A DNA stretch of 64,000 bases, from the NCBI GenBank assembly GCA_037042185.1, contig JAXQJY010000032.1:1-64000 (forward strand), in the 5' to 3' direction. The notes beneath the pieces were generated by a model, which saw only the letters and a program-made list of their open reading frames with translations, searched no databases and was not told the origin of the DNA. Made by a program: the position numbers and the translations under genes. Shown here in pieces: positions 33,260 to 43,135 of the stretch (the first letter of the stretch is position 1; each line of letters starts with the position of its first letter). Source of the stretch: Sordariomycetes sp. S80-01Y (taxonomy: Eukaryota; Ascomycota; Sordariomycetes).

Positions 33260-34808
33260 GGCGACGAGTCTGTTATCCCACAGAATAAGGTGAAGTGTGA
33301 GGAAGGCTGGCGGGCCGGGCGCTGAAAGCTGGGACTGCAGCCTTCTTGACTGTTTTCCACCATCCCATTCTGCCAAGGAATTAAGCCCATAAGACGCCCG
33401 ATAATTCTGCCACCAACTCAATCTCGGAGCCGCCACAGCACTGAGGGAAACACTGGACAATCCTGCAAACTCAACTCTGTTGGCGTTAGATTTTGCAATG
33501 CTGCAGAGCAATGCAATGACATGGAATCTGCAATGAACCAACCCGAATAACCTTGATTGCTTCTGGCGCACTTCGAAGCACCTATCTGACGGGCCTGCGC
33601 GGAGGACCGACGGCTCCAGCCTTTTTCTACAATATGGAGCTCACTTCCGCCCAATTCAGCCTCATGCGGAGAAACACAAAAGAGGGAGTCGGAACTCAGG
33701 ATGCTAGAGTGTAAGACGGGCGGTCCATTCACCCGATTGAAGAGGCAACGCGACACAGCCAACAGCTTCACCACAGTGCCAACGGCCGAGGCTCAAAGGA
33801 TAATAAGAAGGATGGAGCAGATACGAAGCTTCACCGACTTTCGATCTGACTCCGGTCGCTCTGCCTTGTAGCCTAAAGTACTCACCTATTGTAAAGGTGT
33901 TCTTTTTGATAAATGCGGTTGCCTAAACTAGCGCGAGCGGGAAATATTCCCGGGTGAGTGACTTATACGCTGAATACGAGTCTCCCGCCAAGCGGCAGTG
34001 TACCCGATTGGCATGTGAAACCTCGCATGAGGCGCACAGAGAACGCTCAATCTCTTACTGCCTCACGACAGTCAAGGGGATACCTGAAAGGAGCCGACGC
34101 GAGGTTGCTGCCAAGAAAGTCTAGTCCATTGGGCATTCCTTCGCAATGAGGCAAGGCGGATTACTTTGAGCAATGCGGTTGGGATCCGAGGGATACGAGA
34201 TACGGGGGTGCTCCCCAGCTTTGGGATAAATTTGGGAGAATTATCATGTAGATTCATGTCTCGGCCTCAGGATCTTCTGCCTGCCTCTTGAAAGTCTGCA
34301 TGATGGACGTTCTATCGGACACCCTCTCAGTCACTCGTGTCGCAGCCCTCCTGACTAGGATGATGAAGCTGAAGGTCACAAGGTCGGACCCCGTGCAGGG
34401 GATGTTACGAGCGCAGCTCCAGAGAGTCCGCAGGATGATGAGGACGTCCGTGGTCGTGGCTTCCCTTTTCACGAATGGCTGTCTGCGTAAATATATGAGC
34501 ACTTCTTTCATAGAATCAGGCCTCAAGTGGGCGGATCAACGCCTCGGACTAGATATCTTTGCTCTGTCACAGGAACTGCCATGCTTAATTACCAAAAAAC
34601 CTTACAGCCACGCTTTTGCTCGAAAGTTGCCGGACGGCACAAAAGTTGAGCTCTTTAGATGGCGTCGACGCGGATCTTTCTAGGCATCGTCCAGAACCCA
34701 GTCGCAAATCTGTAGGTCCAAGAGGACCTCGGAGAGCTTCTCTCCGACAACGACCATGCGACTCTTGAAGGGATCGGATTTTAGGATTAAAGACGACGTA
34801 GTAACGTA
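33260..34808. other. Spacer with unidentified open frames
   Basis: About 1.5 kb. The first part should be the promoter of the cysteine-rich gene. A plus-strand frame at 34288-34683 and a minus-strand frame at 34254-34526 show no domain I can defend. Confidence 0.35.
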
Positions 34809-36524
34809 CATGGATAGCGAGTGGACCGGTATAGCGAGTGGACCTACCACTACCCTCTACCTCAGTTCCCCTTTAGCTCAACCATAATAGCTCTAATCAA
34901 TTTGTATCATTTTCGCATCGCTTTCCTCGGACAATATTAACCTTATTATACATGTTCGCGCATTGTGGCCTGCCTTGCCGCAGACGCCACAGCGGCGCTG
35001 CCTCGTCTCAGCGCGTCTCGTACGGCTACCTAACTGGTCTATTTCCTCCTTCATCTGAACATCTACTTGGCCTTGAGCCTGAAGATCTTGACCCTCGCCT
35101 ACTGTAAGGCTTCCTCCGTGCCTAAGATAGAATTTTTTGGCCCTACTGCGTTTGCTAAGGGTCTGATTCTCTTGTCGAAGGATTAGGTTCTCTGACTTCA
35201 ACAAGGCCAGCTGATGCATGATTCGGTACGTGCCCTTCGTAAAACAGTCCAGAGCATCAATAGTTGATGTTGGAGAGCTTCCCTGATGCCTAGTAATTCG
35301 ACATTTGATAATTCGGATTGAGAACCAGCCTCAACTGGGTTGTGCGGCGTACGAGAGACCCATGGTTCAGGTAACTCATGAACACCCTCAATAGGCGTTG
35401 GTGTACGAAGCCGCACATCCAGCCGCTTCTGGGCTCATAGGAACAAGACCTGCCCCCCTGAAGCCTCCTCGTACGTTGTTTTCGGACATAGCCTCTGGGA
35501 ATGCTATGTAGAACTCAGGAAGGAAGTCTTCCTTTGCGACATGGGTTGTACCGGCTCTGATCCTCTTCTCAATCTGCCGTCCATATGCTGTATTGAGTTG
35601 GCTAAAGCAGCCGACATCAAGAGGCTATAGTAGATGAGAGAAACACGAAGGCATACAAAGTGTAATAATGTTATTTTCCTTGCAGTAGAGCTCGAATTCA
35701 ACGGAGTGGTGACTTTCGTGCCCGTCAAGTACGAGAATGCGATACCCGCCGGAAGATCGGCTCTTTGAGTGCTGATTGAAATGGTGGATCCATTTGAGGC
35801 CCTTCTCGTTCGTTGTCCAGCCATTTTCAGTTGTTGTGATAACCCAGTTATGCGGTAGGGCGCTGTCTTCGTACCAGGTTGAGAGGTGGATTTTACCTGC
35901 AACGATGATATACGGCGGGATACACCAGCCGCTAGAATTGACACCCTGGATCACAGTAATCCATTGCCGATTGCCTGGCTGGACCATCTTCGTATTCGTA
36001 CGCCTCTCGGCCATGGTAACGACCATTCCTCTACTGATAACGCCCAATCATAAAGCCTGTTTCATCGAGGTTGTAGATATCGGACTCGATGATACCGTAT
36101 TTAGCGATTGTGTTTTGTACGAGGTTAAACCAGGCCTGAATAACCTCAGGATCTTCGCATAGGGCTCTCTGATAGTTAAGTCTTCGAAAAGAACGCGTAC
36201 GAAGGTCTGGTTGTCGCTTGAAGAAGTTAGAAGCCCATCGCGGTCCGACGCGTGGCGCGTCGCAGTCGGTAAGCAGTCGATTAGCCATATCTTTAACCTC
36301 AATAAGCCGAGGAGAAAATGATCGCGAATCCAATTCGATTATATATTGAACGATCATCTATTCCTCTAGGTCTGTCAATTTCCGTGAGTTAGGCGTAGAA
36401 TCGCGTCGTGATGTTGTGCCGCGTTGACGACGCGTCAAGGTCGTACGTTTGATATTATAGATCTGTGCAATAAACCGTTTGCTAAGTGTGGGGTCTTTCT
36501 TGAGAGCTCGGAGAGCAAGGTTCA
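34809..36524 (-). mobile_element. Pogo/Fot1-type DNA transposon, 5'-truncated copy
   Basis: The transposase reads on the minus strand: CENPB-type HTH end near 36357 (IELDSRSFSPR), then DDE_1 catalytic parts with YNLDETGFMIG, VLDGHESHHS and PLDVGCF, and a C-terminal zinc knuckle CGVCGKAGHNARTC near 34950. Frames change near 36040 and a stop interrupts after SHLL at about 35625, so the copy is inactive. The left end retains a terminal motif duplicated in tandem (AGCGAGTGGACC twice at about 34815-34843). The right end, with the start of the transposase and the other terminal repeat, is missing, cut off at the LTR-like repeat at 36525. It is clearly related to, but diverged from, the element at 61242-63072. 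Confidence 0.85.
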
Positions 36525-36719
36525 TGTTACGGTTATGCCTTGTGGCATAGACCTGGGTGCAGGGTAGATCGTTTGCCGCGCTCGATCCAGCCGGCTGGCA
36601 CCTTAGTCATCCATAGTCACGTGTGGTGACCGCGTGGCTACCAACGCCTCGCGGCCCTCCACACTCTCTTGAATTGGACAACCAATTCAACCCATCTGTG
36701 ACCACCTCAAAGTGTTACA
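36525..36719 (+). mobile_element. LTR-like repeat, copy B (fossil, incomplete element)
   Basis: A 195-bp copy of the repeat at 31389, with the same TGTTACGG start and GTGTTACA end, without the 90-bp internal tandem duplication. It directly abuts the truncated end of the Pogo copy. No matching target duplication flanks it. Family is not assigned. Confidence 0.6.
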
Positions 36720-37266
36720 CTCATCCGCCACCCTATTTTCTTCCTCGAATCGAGACGCTAGACGCTTCAAACTGGGCTTCGGAGGCCATGTGCTGCGGCG
36801 TGTAGCAGCCGGTGCCGTTGAAGGTGGAGGTGGTGGAAGAGATACAGCCGGTGGCGATAAGTCGGCTGCTACGGGATCTGTACCCTCGTCCAAGCCCTCA
36901 TCCAGCGTCTTCGAAGCCTTCAAAAAGATTGTCTTCTTCGGCTTCCATACTGCTAGCCGCTGCTATGGGTGATCGCGATAGCCTCGCTTAGGTGGTACAA
37001 CAAGGAAGAAAAAACGAACAGTGCGGCTATCTTTAACGGCAAATTCGTACTATTTTCTTAGTGGGGGGTACATACGAATAAAGGGGTGGATCCGAAAATG
37101 TGGGACATACTGTCCCCCTAGAGTTTTTGTACTGTCCCCCTAGTTCTGCTCTTTGACATGTATACGGAGGTACATGCATTGGTCACTTGACATCATATTT
37201 CGCCTTAAAAGCAGTGGGCCATGGGTTGATGAACTGGCCTTCGACCAACACATTATGCAATTGGCC
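36720..37266. other. Spacer next to the LTR-like repeat
   Basis: About 550 bases. A minus-strand Pro-rich frame (36923-36687) is not identifiable. A short motif ACTGTCCCCCTAG occurs twice around 37108-37142. Confidence 0.4.
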
Positions 37267-37515
37267 GTGATGAACAAGACGTCAAGTTCCGAAGACCCCT
37301 GTCCGCAGCTCGGGAGGCCCATCGAGTGAGACACGGATAACCTAACGAGCGTAGCGCCTTTACTAGTCTCCCAGCCCTCTGCACCGTGATGTGATGAACA
37401 AGACTACAACTTCTTCAAGTTCCGAAGACCCCTGTCCGCAGCTCGAAAGGCCGGGCGAGTGAGACACGGATAACCTAACGAGCGCAGTGCCTTTCCCAGT
37501 CTCCCAGCCCTCCGC
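37267..37515 (+). repeat. Two tandem ~124-bp units upstream of the SLATT gene
   Basis: Units start at 37267 and 37391 (GTGATGAACAAGAC) and share long blocks, such as AGTTCCGAAGACCCCTGTCC and GAGTGAGACACGGATAACCT, with few differences. They lie 110-350 bases before the SLATT start codon and so probably cover its promoter. Confidence 0.8.
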
Positions 37516-37622
37516 AAAAGCAATCCGAGGACAATGGCAAAACTCCGCTTGCTTCTCGCTCCGTCTTGTCTCCCCCTCTTCCTCTTTCTCAGGCTAATGG
37601 TGTGGTAAGTGACGAGCTTGAC

Positions 37623-38774
37623 ATGGACGAACGCGCACCGCTCCTTCGACCGATCCGGAACGGCTCTGGGCCGGGCCTCGCTTCTGGTCCCGGCTCCGTC
37701 GCCGGCTTGGCCCCTGTCCCCGGTGATCTTGGTGACCGCCACGCCCAGTTCTGCCATCTAATTGGTGTCCAACCTGTCAACCATCCGCCGGGCGAGGAGC
37801 ATCGACCCCACGCACACTCCCTCTACGCACGTGCTCTCAAACGCCGCCGTAAACAGAGCTGCACTTATGTCTTCACCGCCGCCCTCATCAATACTCTCCT
37901 CCTCACGCAAATTGTGCTCGGTGCGGCCCTTACCGGCCTCGGCTCCAGCGACAGCCCCCGTATCCTCATCACCGCCTTCGGTGCCCTCAACACCATCATC
38001 GCCGGTGTTATCGCCTTCCTCAAGTCCCGTGGCCAGCCCGTGCGGTCGCGCATGTTCCGCGATGATCTGTCCCGCGTCGTGGATGAGATTGAGAATTCTG
38101 CCGTGATGTGGTACGGGATCAGCGCTGACACTCATGGGTACGATTCCATCGACACGGATGACGAGGTCACGGTGCGTGGGGAGGTAGCGAGGTTGACAAG
38201 GCTGTATGATAAAGCCGTCAAAACAAACACTATGAATGATCCGGACACGTACTCTGCTGGGACGGCCGAGTCGTTCAGTGCTGGGCTTCGGAAGAGTCTG
38301 GGTGCCCCACAGCCCCCGGGCCCGAACGCGGCGGCGGCACCAGCTCCCATGGCTGCCCCTCCGCAGATGCCGTCTGTATCTCCGGCAGTGGAAGCAGATC
38401 CGACTGATACTAGTCCTGCAAGCAAACCGCCAGAGCAGCCGACCTCGCCCCCCGCTGTTCCGTCTCCTGATTCCGCCGAGCCCGCTTCACCCACAGACAA
38501 GTCGAACAGAGGCGACGCCGACGACTCAGCCCCAGAGTCATCAGTTTCTACCCCAGCGGTGGATGAAAAAGGCAAAGAGGCAGCAAGCCCTACCGAGTCC
38601 GGAAAAGCCAGCCCACCAGCACCATCTCCGACCCCAGCTTCGGTCTCTGCGATTGCTGCGGCAGCCAACGACCCTGACGCGAGCCCCGCAAGTGCAGCGC
38701 GTTTGCCCAAGAAGGAAGACTCTCAAAAGTCCGACAAAACTCTTATCGGGAACAACGACAATGACAAGTCTTAG
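37623..38774 (+). CDS. SLATT-domain two-TM protein (fungal SLATT family)
   Basis: An intact 383-residue protein from the ATG opening MDERAPLLRP; the frame is open upstream but without an ATG. After a Gly/Pro-rich head, residues about 38-165 match the fungal SLATT pattern: FCHLIGVQ, a basic segment before TM1 (SLYARALKRRRKQS), TM1 at about 82-104 (VFTAALINTLLLTQIVLGAA), TM2 at about 113-133 (ILITAFGALNTIIAGVIAFL), and the conserved helix KSRGQPVRSRMFRDDLSRVV. SLATT domains are predicted two-TM effector modules, linked in bacteria to nucleotide-sensing conflict systems; the fungal role is not established. Residues about 205-383 are a low-complexity Pro/Ala/Ser tail. Locus-specific tandem duplications lie on both sides. 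Confidence 0.8.
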   Translation: MDERAPLLRPIRNGSGPGLASGPGSVAGLAPVPGDLGDRHAQFCHLIGVQPVNHPPGEEHRPHAHSLYARALKRRRKQSCTYVFTAALINTLLLTQIVLGAALTGLGSSDSPRILITAFGALNTIIAGVIAFLKSRGQPVRSRMFRDDLSRVVDEIENSAVMWYGISADTHGYDSIDTDDEVTVRGEVARLTRLYDKAVKTNTMNDPDTYSAGTAESFSAGLRKSLGAPQPPGPNAAAAPAPMAAPPQMPSVSPAVEADPTDTSPASKPPEQPTSPPAVPSPDSAEPASPTDKSNRGDADDSAPESSVSTPAVDEKGKEAASPTESGKASPPAPSPTPASVSAIAAAANDPDASPASAARLPKKEDSQKSDKTLIGNNDNDKS

Positions 38775-38779
38775 TATCA

Positions 38780-38903
38780 AGGGATGAGAGAGAAACTATC
38801 CATGGTATTGGTGTGGGGACATGGTGGCCAAGCGATGCACAAGGGATGAGAGAGAAACTATCCATGGTATTGGTGTGGGGACATGGTGGCCAAGCGATGC
38901 ACA
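38780..38903 (+). repeat. Exact-looking 62-bp tandem duplication at the SLATT 3' end
   Basis: A 62-bp unit at 38780-38841 is repeated at 38842-38903 without visible difference, starting AGGGATGAGAGAGAAACTAT. It begins six bases after the SLATT stop codon, so it lies in the 3' UTR. Identity suggests a recent event. Confidence 0.9.
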
Positions 38904-39751
38904 ACGTATTCTAGCAAATTGTATTTACGAAAGATGGGCAGGGAGACGGCTGGAGTCGAGCCGGGTTGCAACAAGAAAGATGAAAAATCACGCCAGCGAG
39001 TCGGGGCCAGGGGGTCAAGCCTCCAAAGTCCGGTGCCTTTTTTTCAGGTTCATATACCCTTATAGCGCCTTCAGATTAGCGAAGCTATAATCATTCTCTT
39101 GCTTGAATAGCTTACCCGTTGTCCTCTGTGTGGCTATCAAAGAATTAATATCTTCATTTCCCATATTCAGTGAACAGCAGCGCACCAGTGGAATTTCAAA
39201 CACAGATTGTGGAGTGTTGTTGTCTACGCCAGGGGATCAGGTAGATGCCACGATCTTTCAACTCGTAGACACAGTCTGAACTGCAATAAAAATGGTTTAC
39301 GAGGCACTCGCTTGTGGTAGCCATCGAGATGAGAACGGCATCGTGCCGACTTATTCATCGGCAGCTCATAATCTTTTGTCACCGTAAGGTTTCACGATCC
39401 CCGGCCCAAGACATCGATGTGCCCTAGAGTATGTAGACCCCAGTAGCGAGTCACCAAATTTCACGCGGTCCTGAGAACTGAAGGAATTGAATCGCAAATG
39501 AAGAGGCGAGAAACCCCCTCTTCCCATGTCTAACTGCAGTTCCGTACCTACCTTACTTGGCTTCCATATCCTGCACGTGACGTCAGTCGCGCCATCCCCC
39601 TGAAGATCAGGAACAAAAGACCCCGCGGCCCCTGTGATTCTTAACCAAGCGCGCGTGTTCTGGAGGAGACGCATCCACAGTGAACAAACATTCTGCGGTC
39701 ATCTATCAGTCATTCCTTTTGGACTCAAGCACATCACGAGCCTCACCCACG
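38904..39751. other. Intergenic, no gene seen
   Basis: About 850 bases between the SLATT 3' repeat and the next start codon. No domain-bearing frame was found. Confidence 0.4.
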
Positions 39752-40312
39752 ATGCCTCTCCCTGAGATCTTTGCCGACCACCCAACCCCAGCCAAGGCCT
39801 ACGAGCTGGGCGCTCAGTATGCCGCACTTCTGCGAGCCACGTACAACCACCCTAAGATCAACTACCTCGAGCCGCCCACAGCTGAAATCTCCAAAATCGA
39901 CCCAAAGAACACACATGCTGGTCTATTCTCTGTCGTGGACTTTGTCCAAAACACCTACATCCAATATGTCATTCCCCTCCTCCCCGCTGGCGCTACACGA
40001 AAGTGTAAGGAGCTCGCCAACCCCTGGGCGTACGGGCACCCCAACTACAACTTCGAATTGACCTGGGACTCGGAGGCTGGGGACTTGAAAGACGCAAGTG
40101 GGAATGCTGCTGTGAATTTCCCAAAACTCCTGGGGGAAGTTGTCCAAGAAAGGATGGGGGATCTGTTTGGGAGGTTGTTCATGACAAGGAAGTTGATTTT
40201 TGAAAACGAGACGGATCCCAAGGCTAAGCTGTTGATCGGTGGAGAAGGTCTTGATTTTGGGGAGGATGTCAGGGCTGCTGCACAAAATGTCCTCGCGCTC
40301 AGTGGCCAGTAG
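39752..40312 (+). CDS. Small conserved-looking protein, function unknown
   Basis: A single-exon protein of 186 residues from the ATG before PLPEIFADHPTP; an open frame begins 72 bases earlier but has a less natural start region. The protein looks soluble, with no signal peptide or membrane segment. Features are an N-terminal helix-like region (PAKAYELGAQYAALLRATY), the segment FSVVDFVQNTYIQYVIPLLP, and a C-terminal half rich in charged residues (KLLGEVVQERMGDLFGRLF). Codon use is regular and a coding function is likely. I do not recognise a named family. It lies on the same strand as the SLATT gene, about 1 kb downstream, and a functional link is possible but unproven. Confidence 0.6.
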   Translation: MPLPEIFADHPTPAKAYELGAQYAALLRATYNHPKINYLEPPTAEISKIDPKNTHAGLFSVVDFVQNTYIQYVIPLLPAGATRKCKELANPWAYGHPNYNFELTWDSEAGDLKDASGNAAVNFPKLLGEVVQERMGDLFGRLFMTRKLIFENETDPKAKLLIGGEGLDFGEDVRAAAQNVLALSGQ

Positions 40313-40798
40313 GCTGGATGGATCTTACATGGCAATGAGGAAATTATTTTGGAACGAATGCCATATAGTCGCACAGGCGGCGTTAGATCTGATATTCAGC
40401 AGCACGGAAACTTAAAAAGAAATCACCGTGCGCATCAATTGGGAGGACGTGAGGTTTGGGGTTGGAGGTGTCACACAATCGTGTAAATAATAGATGTTTT
40501 CTATCCGTACCTATGAAGCCCATTGCTGATCGCATTGCCGACGGCGAGTCCAAGACTCGTGCGGTCTCCCGCGTGCAAACAGACAATAACAAATTAACCA
40601 AAGGTCAAATGGAACAAGTCGAAAATACATTAACCCTCGGCCAGCGCTTGCGCGGCCCCTCAGGTATTCGAGAATATCAGAGAGCAGGGGAGAACTGAAT
40701 TTCAGTCATCCGAATACTTGTCATCGCAACTCCCTCTATGGAATTGATCAACACAGCCACGTCCCCAACTCAGTACCCGGGTTGTCATGCAGGCTTGG
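40313..40798. other. Intergenic between convergent genes
   Basis: About 490 bases holding the 3' ends of the small protein gene and the HDO gene. No gene seen. Confidence 0.4.
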
Positions 40799-43135
40799 TT
40801 AAGGTTTGGCCAATGCCTGTCTAATCATGTCTTCGGCCATCTGGTGACCGCAGCATAGCTTCCACCTTTTCATCGCGTCGCCTTCAATCAGCTCACACCC
40901 AGCTCGGAGACCTCGCGTTTCACGGTCAATGATTCCATCCAAGACTTTCCTACTTTGCTCGCAAAGTAATTCCGGTGACTGTAGAATGGCCCGTTGCAAA
41001 TGGAGAAAGGCAACAGCCATGCCGAGGAGGACTTCAGAGTTATGCACCGGTTGCCGTGCTATGCTCAGCAAACGTTTTGCTGGTGGGCTGGGCCACCGCG
41101 CCAATGCATCTGACAGTGATGTGGGAAGAGGGATCAGGCCCTTGCGACGCGAAACCTCAAGACCGATGGCAACGAGATCGGGGGGGCTGCTTCGCTCGAT
41201 CTCGTCCATTCCGGATACCCCGTCCTCTTCACAGCTAAGGCTGTACTGCGCCCTGAGGACACGGACGATGGTGGCTCCAATGTCTGTGGCCGCTCGAGAG
41301 GGGATTGCCACCCAACCTTCCAACAGAGACAGGTGAGCAAACCATAGACTCGATAACTTGCTCCAATCTGGCTGGAACAGGTCCAGGCTGAGGGCCCTGT
41401 CACAGACAATCACGTCGTTATACCGCGGGAGGCAGTCCGCTCGCAGGAGATCGTCGCAGTTGTGTGACTGGGCCAGATGCAATGGGGCCGTATGTTGCTG
41501 ACCTTCCTGGGCTCTGTTGGTAAAATGCCAGTACGCCTCTGCTTGTTGTGGGTTGGGCCCCAGAGAAGTGATCCAGTCCTCGAAGAGCTTTGTTTCCTTG
41601 ATGGTGAATGCCCCAAACATCTTCCCTCCACGACTAACTTCCCGTATCAGTCTGCTTTGTCGCGGACAGCCTTTGATAACCCAGGGATATGCATTGCTCA
41701 GCTCCTGGACTGTTCGGACCTCTGATTTTAGAGCCTCTGGATCGAGCCAGTGGACCAGTGGCTTACCCCCAATCCGGGCACGACATGCGCTGTGCGTCTT
41801 CTGAGCTACCGCCGCCTTGGCCACCAGTACCCGCACGATCTCTGCATCGTATGGACCCGGGGTGGGTGCACTGATGGGAGTCGGTGCGGTGGAAAGATTC
41901 TTCTTGACACTGTTGGTTTGATGGGCGGAGAGGGCATATCCAGCTTGGATGCGTCGCCACGTTGTCGTCACCATGGCCGGCGTTTCTCTCTCCGTCACAT
42001 GAGCCATGTACTCGGCAACAGTATGAGCCGCCATCATGGCATGACTGGAATGCGCGTTGTCAATCGACACATGCAGCAAAAAGTATTGGGCATCCAGCTT
42101 GAGTTCCTGGAGCTCCTGACACAGGACCATGGTCTCCATGTTGAGGCCTTCGAAGTGCAGAGTGTAGCCCAGTATCTCGGGTAGAAAGTCTTGCAAAAAT
42201 AGGGAGATGAGCAGCTGTATCACCGCGGCTCTCCAGACGTTTTCGTCGTCCATGCCATGGGAGTGATCGATGAATTCTCGCTCGTGGGGGGCCGGGAGAT
42301 GCAGCCCGACCTCTCCCAAGAGTTTGTTGTAGAGGTATACATGGTTCAGATCGAGGGTTCCATCTCCCAATTCTTCCGAGAGTACCTGCCAGACTTGTTT
42401 CGTGATCGGTCGAAGAATGAATGGACTGGTGGCGTGGTGAATACGACCAAGCCAGGCCCCGTCCACCAGCTTCAGTGGTGCCAGGTTCGCAAGGACCTTG
42501 GCTGCTTGACGTCGGTCTGTCGCGATCAATCGCCCATCTCCTGCTCCCCGACCCTCCACATACCGCTTATACTTCTCTCCAACCAGTTCGTGGACCTTGT
42601 GGACGTGGGAGAAGAGTTGCTCCTTGGTGAAATGCTCAATGGCAAAGATATCCTCCCGGCGTTCCGGTTGGGCAATCGTGATTGCATCCGAAAGCAAAGA
42701 TATCAAGAGATCTCGAGCTTCTGTCAGGACTTGGGGGTGTTCCTCGATGTTGTGCAGCTGAAAATATAGCCTTCGATATTTGCTGTCGTCCTTTGACTTT
42801 GGCGGTTGGCATTTGGACAAGGCCGGGGCAGCCTTTTCCTCGCCGGAGTTGTCACGCACAGCGTGCGAGGAACTCTGCTGACATCTCCGTTGGTATCCTT
42901 TCCAAATGGTATATGACCAAGTGCAGATGATGGCGGTCAATGCTGAGAGCAACACGCCGCTGATCTCGTTTCTGAACAACATAAGATGACTCTGATCCAT
43001 TGGACCAAGGCAACGACGAGGAGCAAAGACGGCCATCCACCCTGTCATCGGGTCTGTACTGGGGAGATCATTCATAACCAAAATATCACTGCTTTGAACG
43101 GAGTACGGCAGGGGTGCGCATGGATTGCGGTCCAC
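40799..43135 (-). CDS. Large heme-oxygenase-like (HDO) iron enzyme with N-terminal membrane anchor
   Basis: An intact single-exon gene of 778 residues. One hydrophobic segment at about 56-78 (ISGVLLSALTAIICTWSYTI) probably anchors it to a membrane. Residues about 210-400 fit the iron-containing redox / Haem_oxygenas_2 fold: ANLAPLKLVDGAWLGRIH, LSEELGDGTLDLNHVYLYNK, and metal-ligand-like residues in PEILGYTLHFE (about 319-329) and HVSIDNAHSSH (about 355-365). Related bacterial enzymes bind one or two irons and carry out oxidations such as fatty-acid or amino-acid fragmentation. The remaining 370 C-terminal residues have further helical segments I cannot name. A TATA box lies about 100 bases upstream. 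The reaction here is unknown. Confidence 0.7.
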   Translation of the reverse strand: MDRNPCAPLPYSVQSSDILVMNDLPSTDPMTGWMAVFAPRRCLGPMDQSHLMLFRNEISGVLLSALTAIICTWSYTIWKGYQRRCQQSSSHAVRDNSGEEKAAPALSKCQPPKSKDDSKYRRLYFQLHNIEEHPQVLTEARDLLISLLSDAITIAQPERREDIFAIEHFTKEQLFSHVHKVHELVGEKYKRYVEGRGAGDGRLIATDRRQAAKVLANLAPLKLVDGAWLGRIHHATSPFILRPITKQVWQVLSEELGDGTLDLNHVYLYNKLLGEVGLHLPAPHEREFIDHSHGMDDENVWRAAVIQLLISLFLQDFLPEILGYTLHFEGLNMETMVLCQELQELKLDAQYFLLHVSIDNAHSSHAMMAAHTVAEYMAHVTERETPAMVTTTWRRIQAGYALSAHQTNSVKKNLSTAPTPISAPTPGPYDAEIVRVLVAKAAVAQKTHSACRARIGGKPLVHWLDPEALKSEVRTVQELSNAYPWVIKGCPRQSRLIREVSRGGKMFGAFTIKETKLFEDWITSLGPNPQQAEAYWHFTNRAQEGQQHTAPLHLAQSHNCDDLLRADCLPRYNDVIVCDRALSLDLFQPDWSKLSSLWFAHLSLLEGWVAIPSRAATDIGATIVRVLRAQYSLSCEEDGVSGMDEIERSSPPDLVAIGLEVSRRKGLIPLPTSLSDALARWPSPPAKRLLSIARQPVHNSEVLLGMAVAFLHLQRAILQSPELLCEQSRKVLDGIIDRETRGLRAGCELIEGDAMKRWKLCCGHQMAEDMIRQALAKP

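Noticed and set aside
34254-34526. Minus-strand frame reminiscent of FluG/DUF3435-type tyrosine recombinases
   Set aside because: Only a vague pattern (TDVLIILRTLW, then a hydrophobic helix and Arg); no catalytic residues can be placed and the opposite strand has a longer open frame.
31673-36524. Reading the two LTR-like repeats as ends of a single complete retroelement
   Set aside because: The interval holds a host-type gene and a DNA transposon, no recognised retroelement genes, and flanking target duplications do not match.
36687-36923. Pro-rich minus-strand frame beside LTR-like copy B
   Set aside because: Low-complexity composition only; neither a host gene nor an element part could be identified.
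40929-42769. Several plus-strand open frames opposite the HDO gene
   Set aside because: Antisense shadows of a long, well-supported minus-strand coding region.
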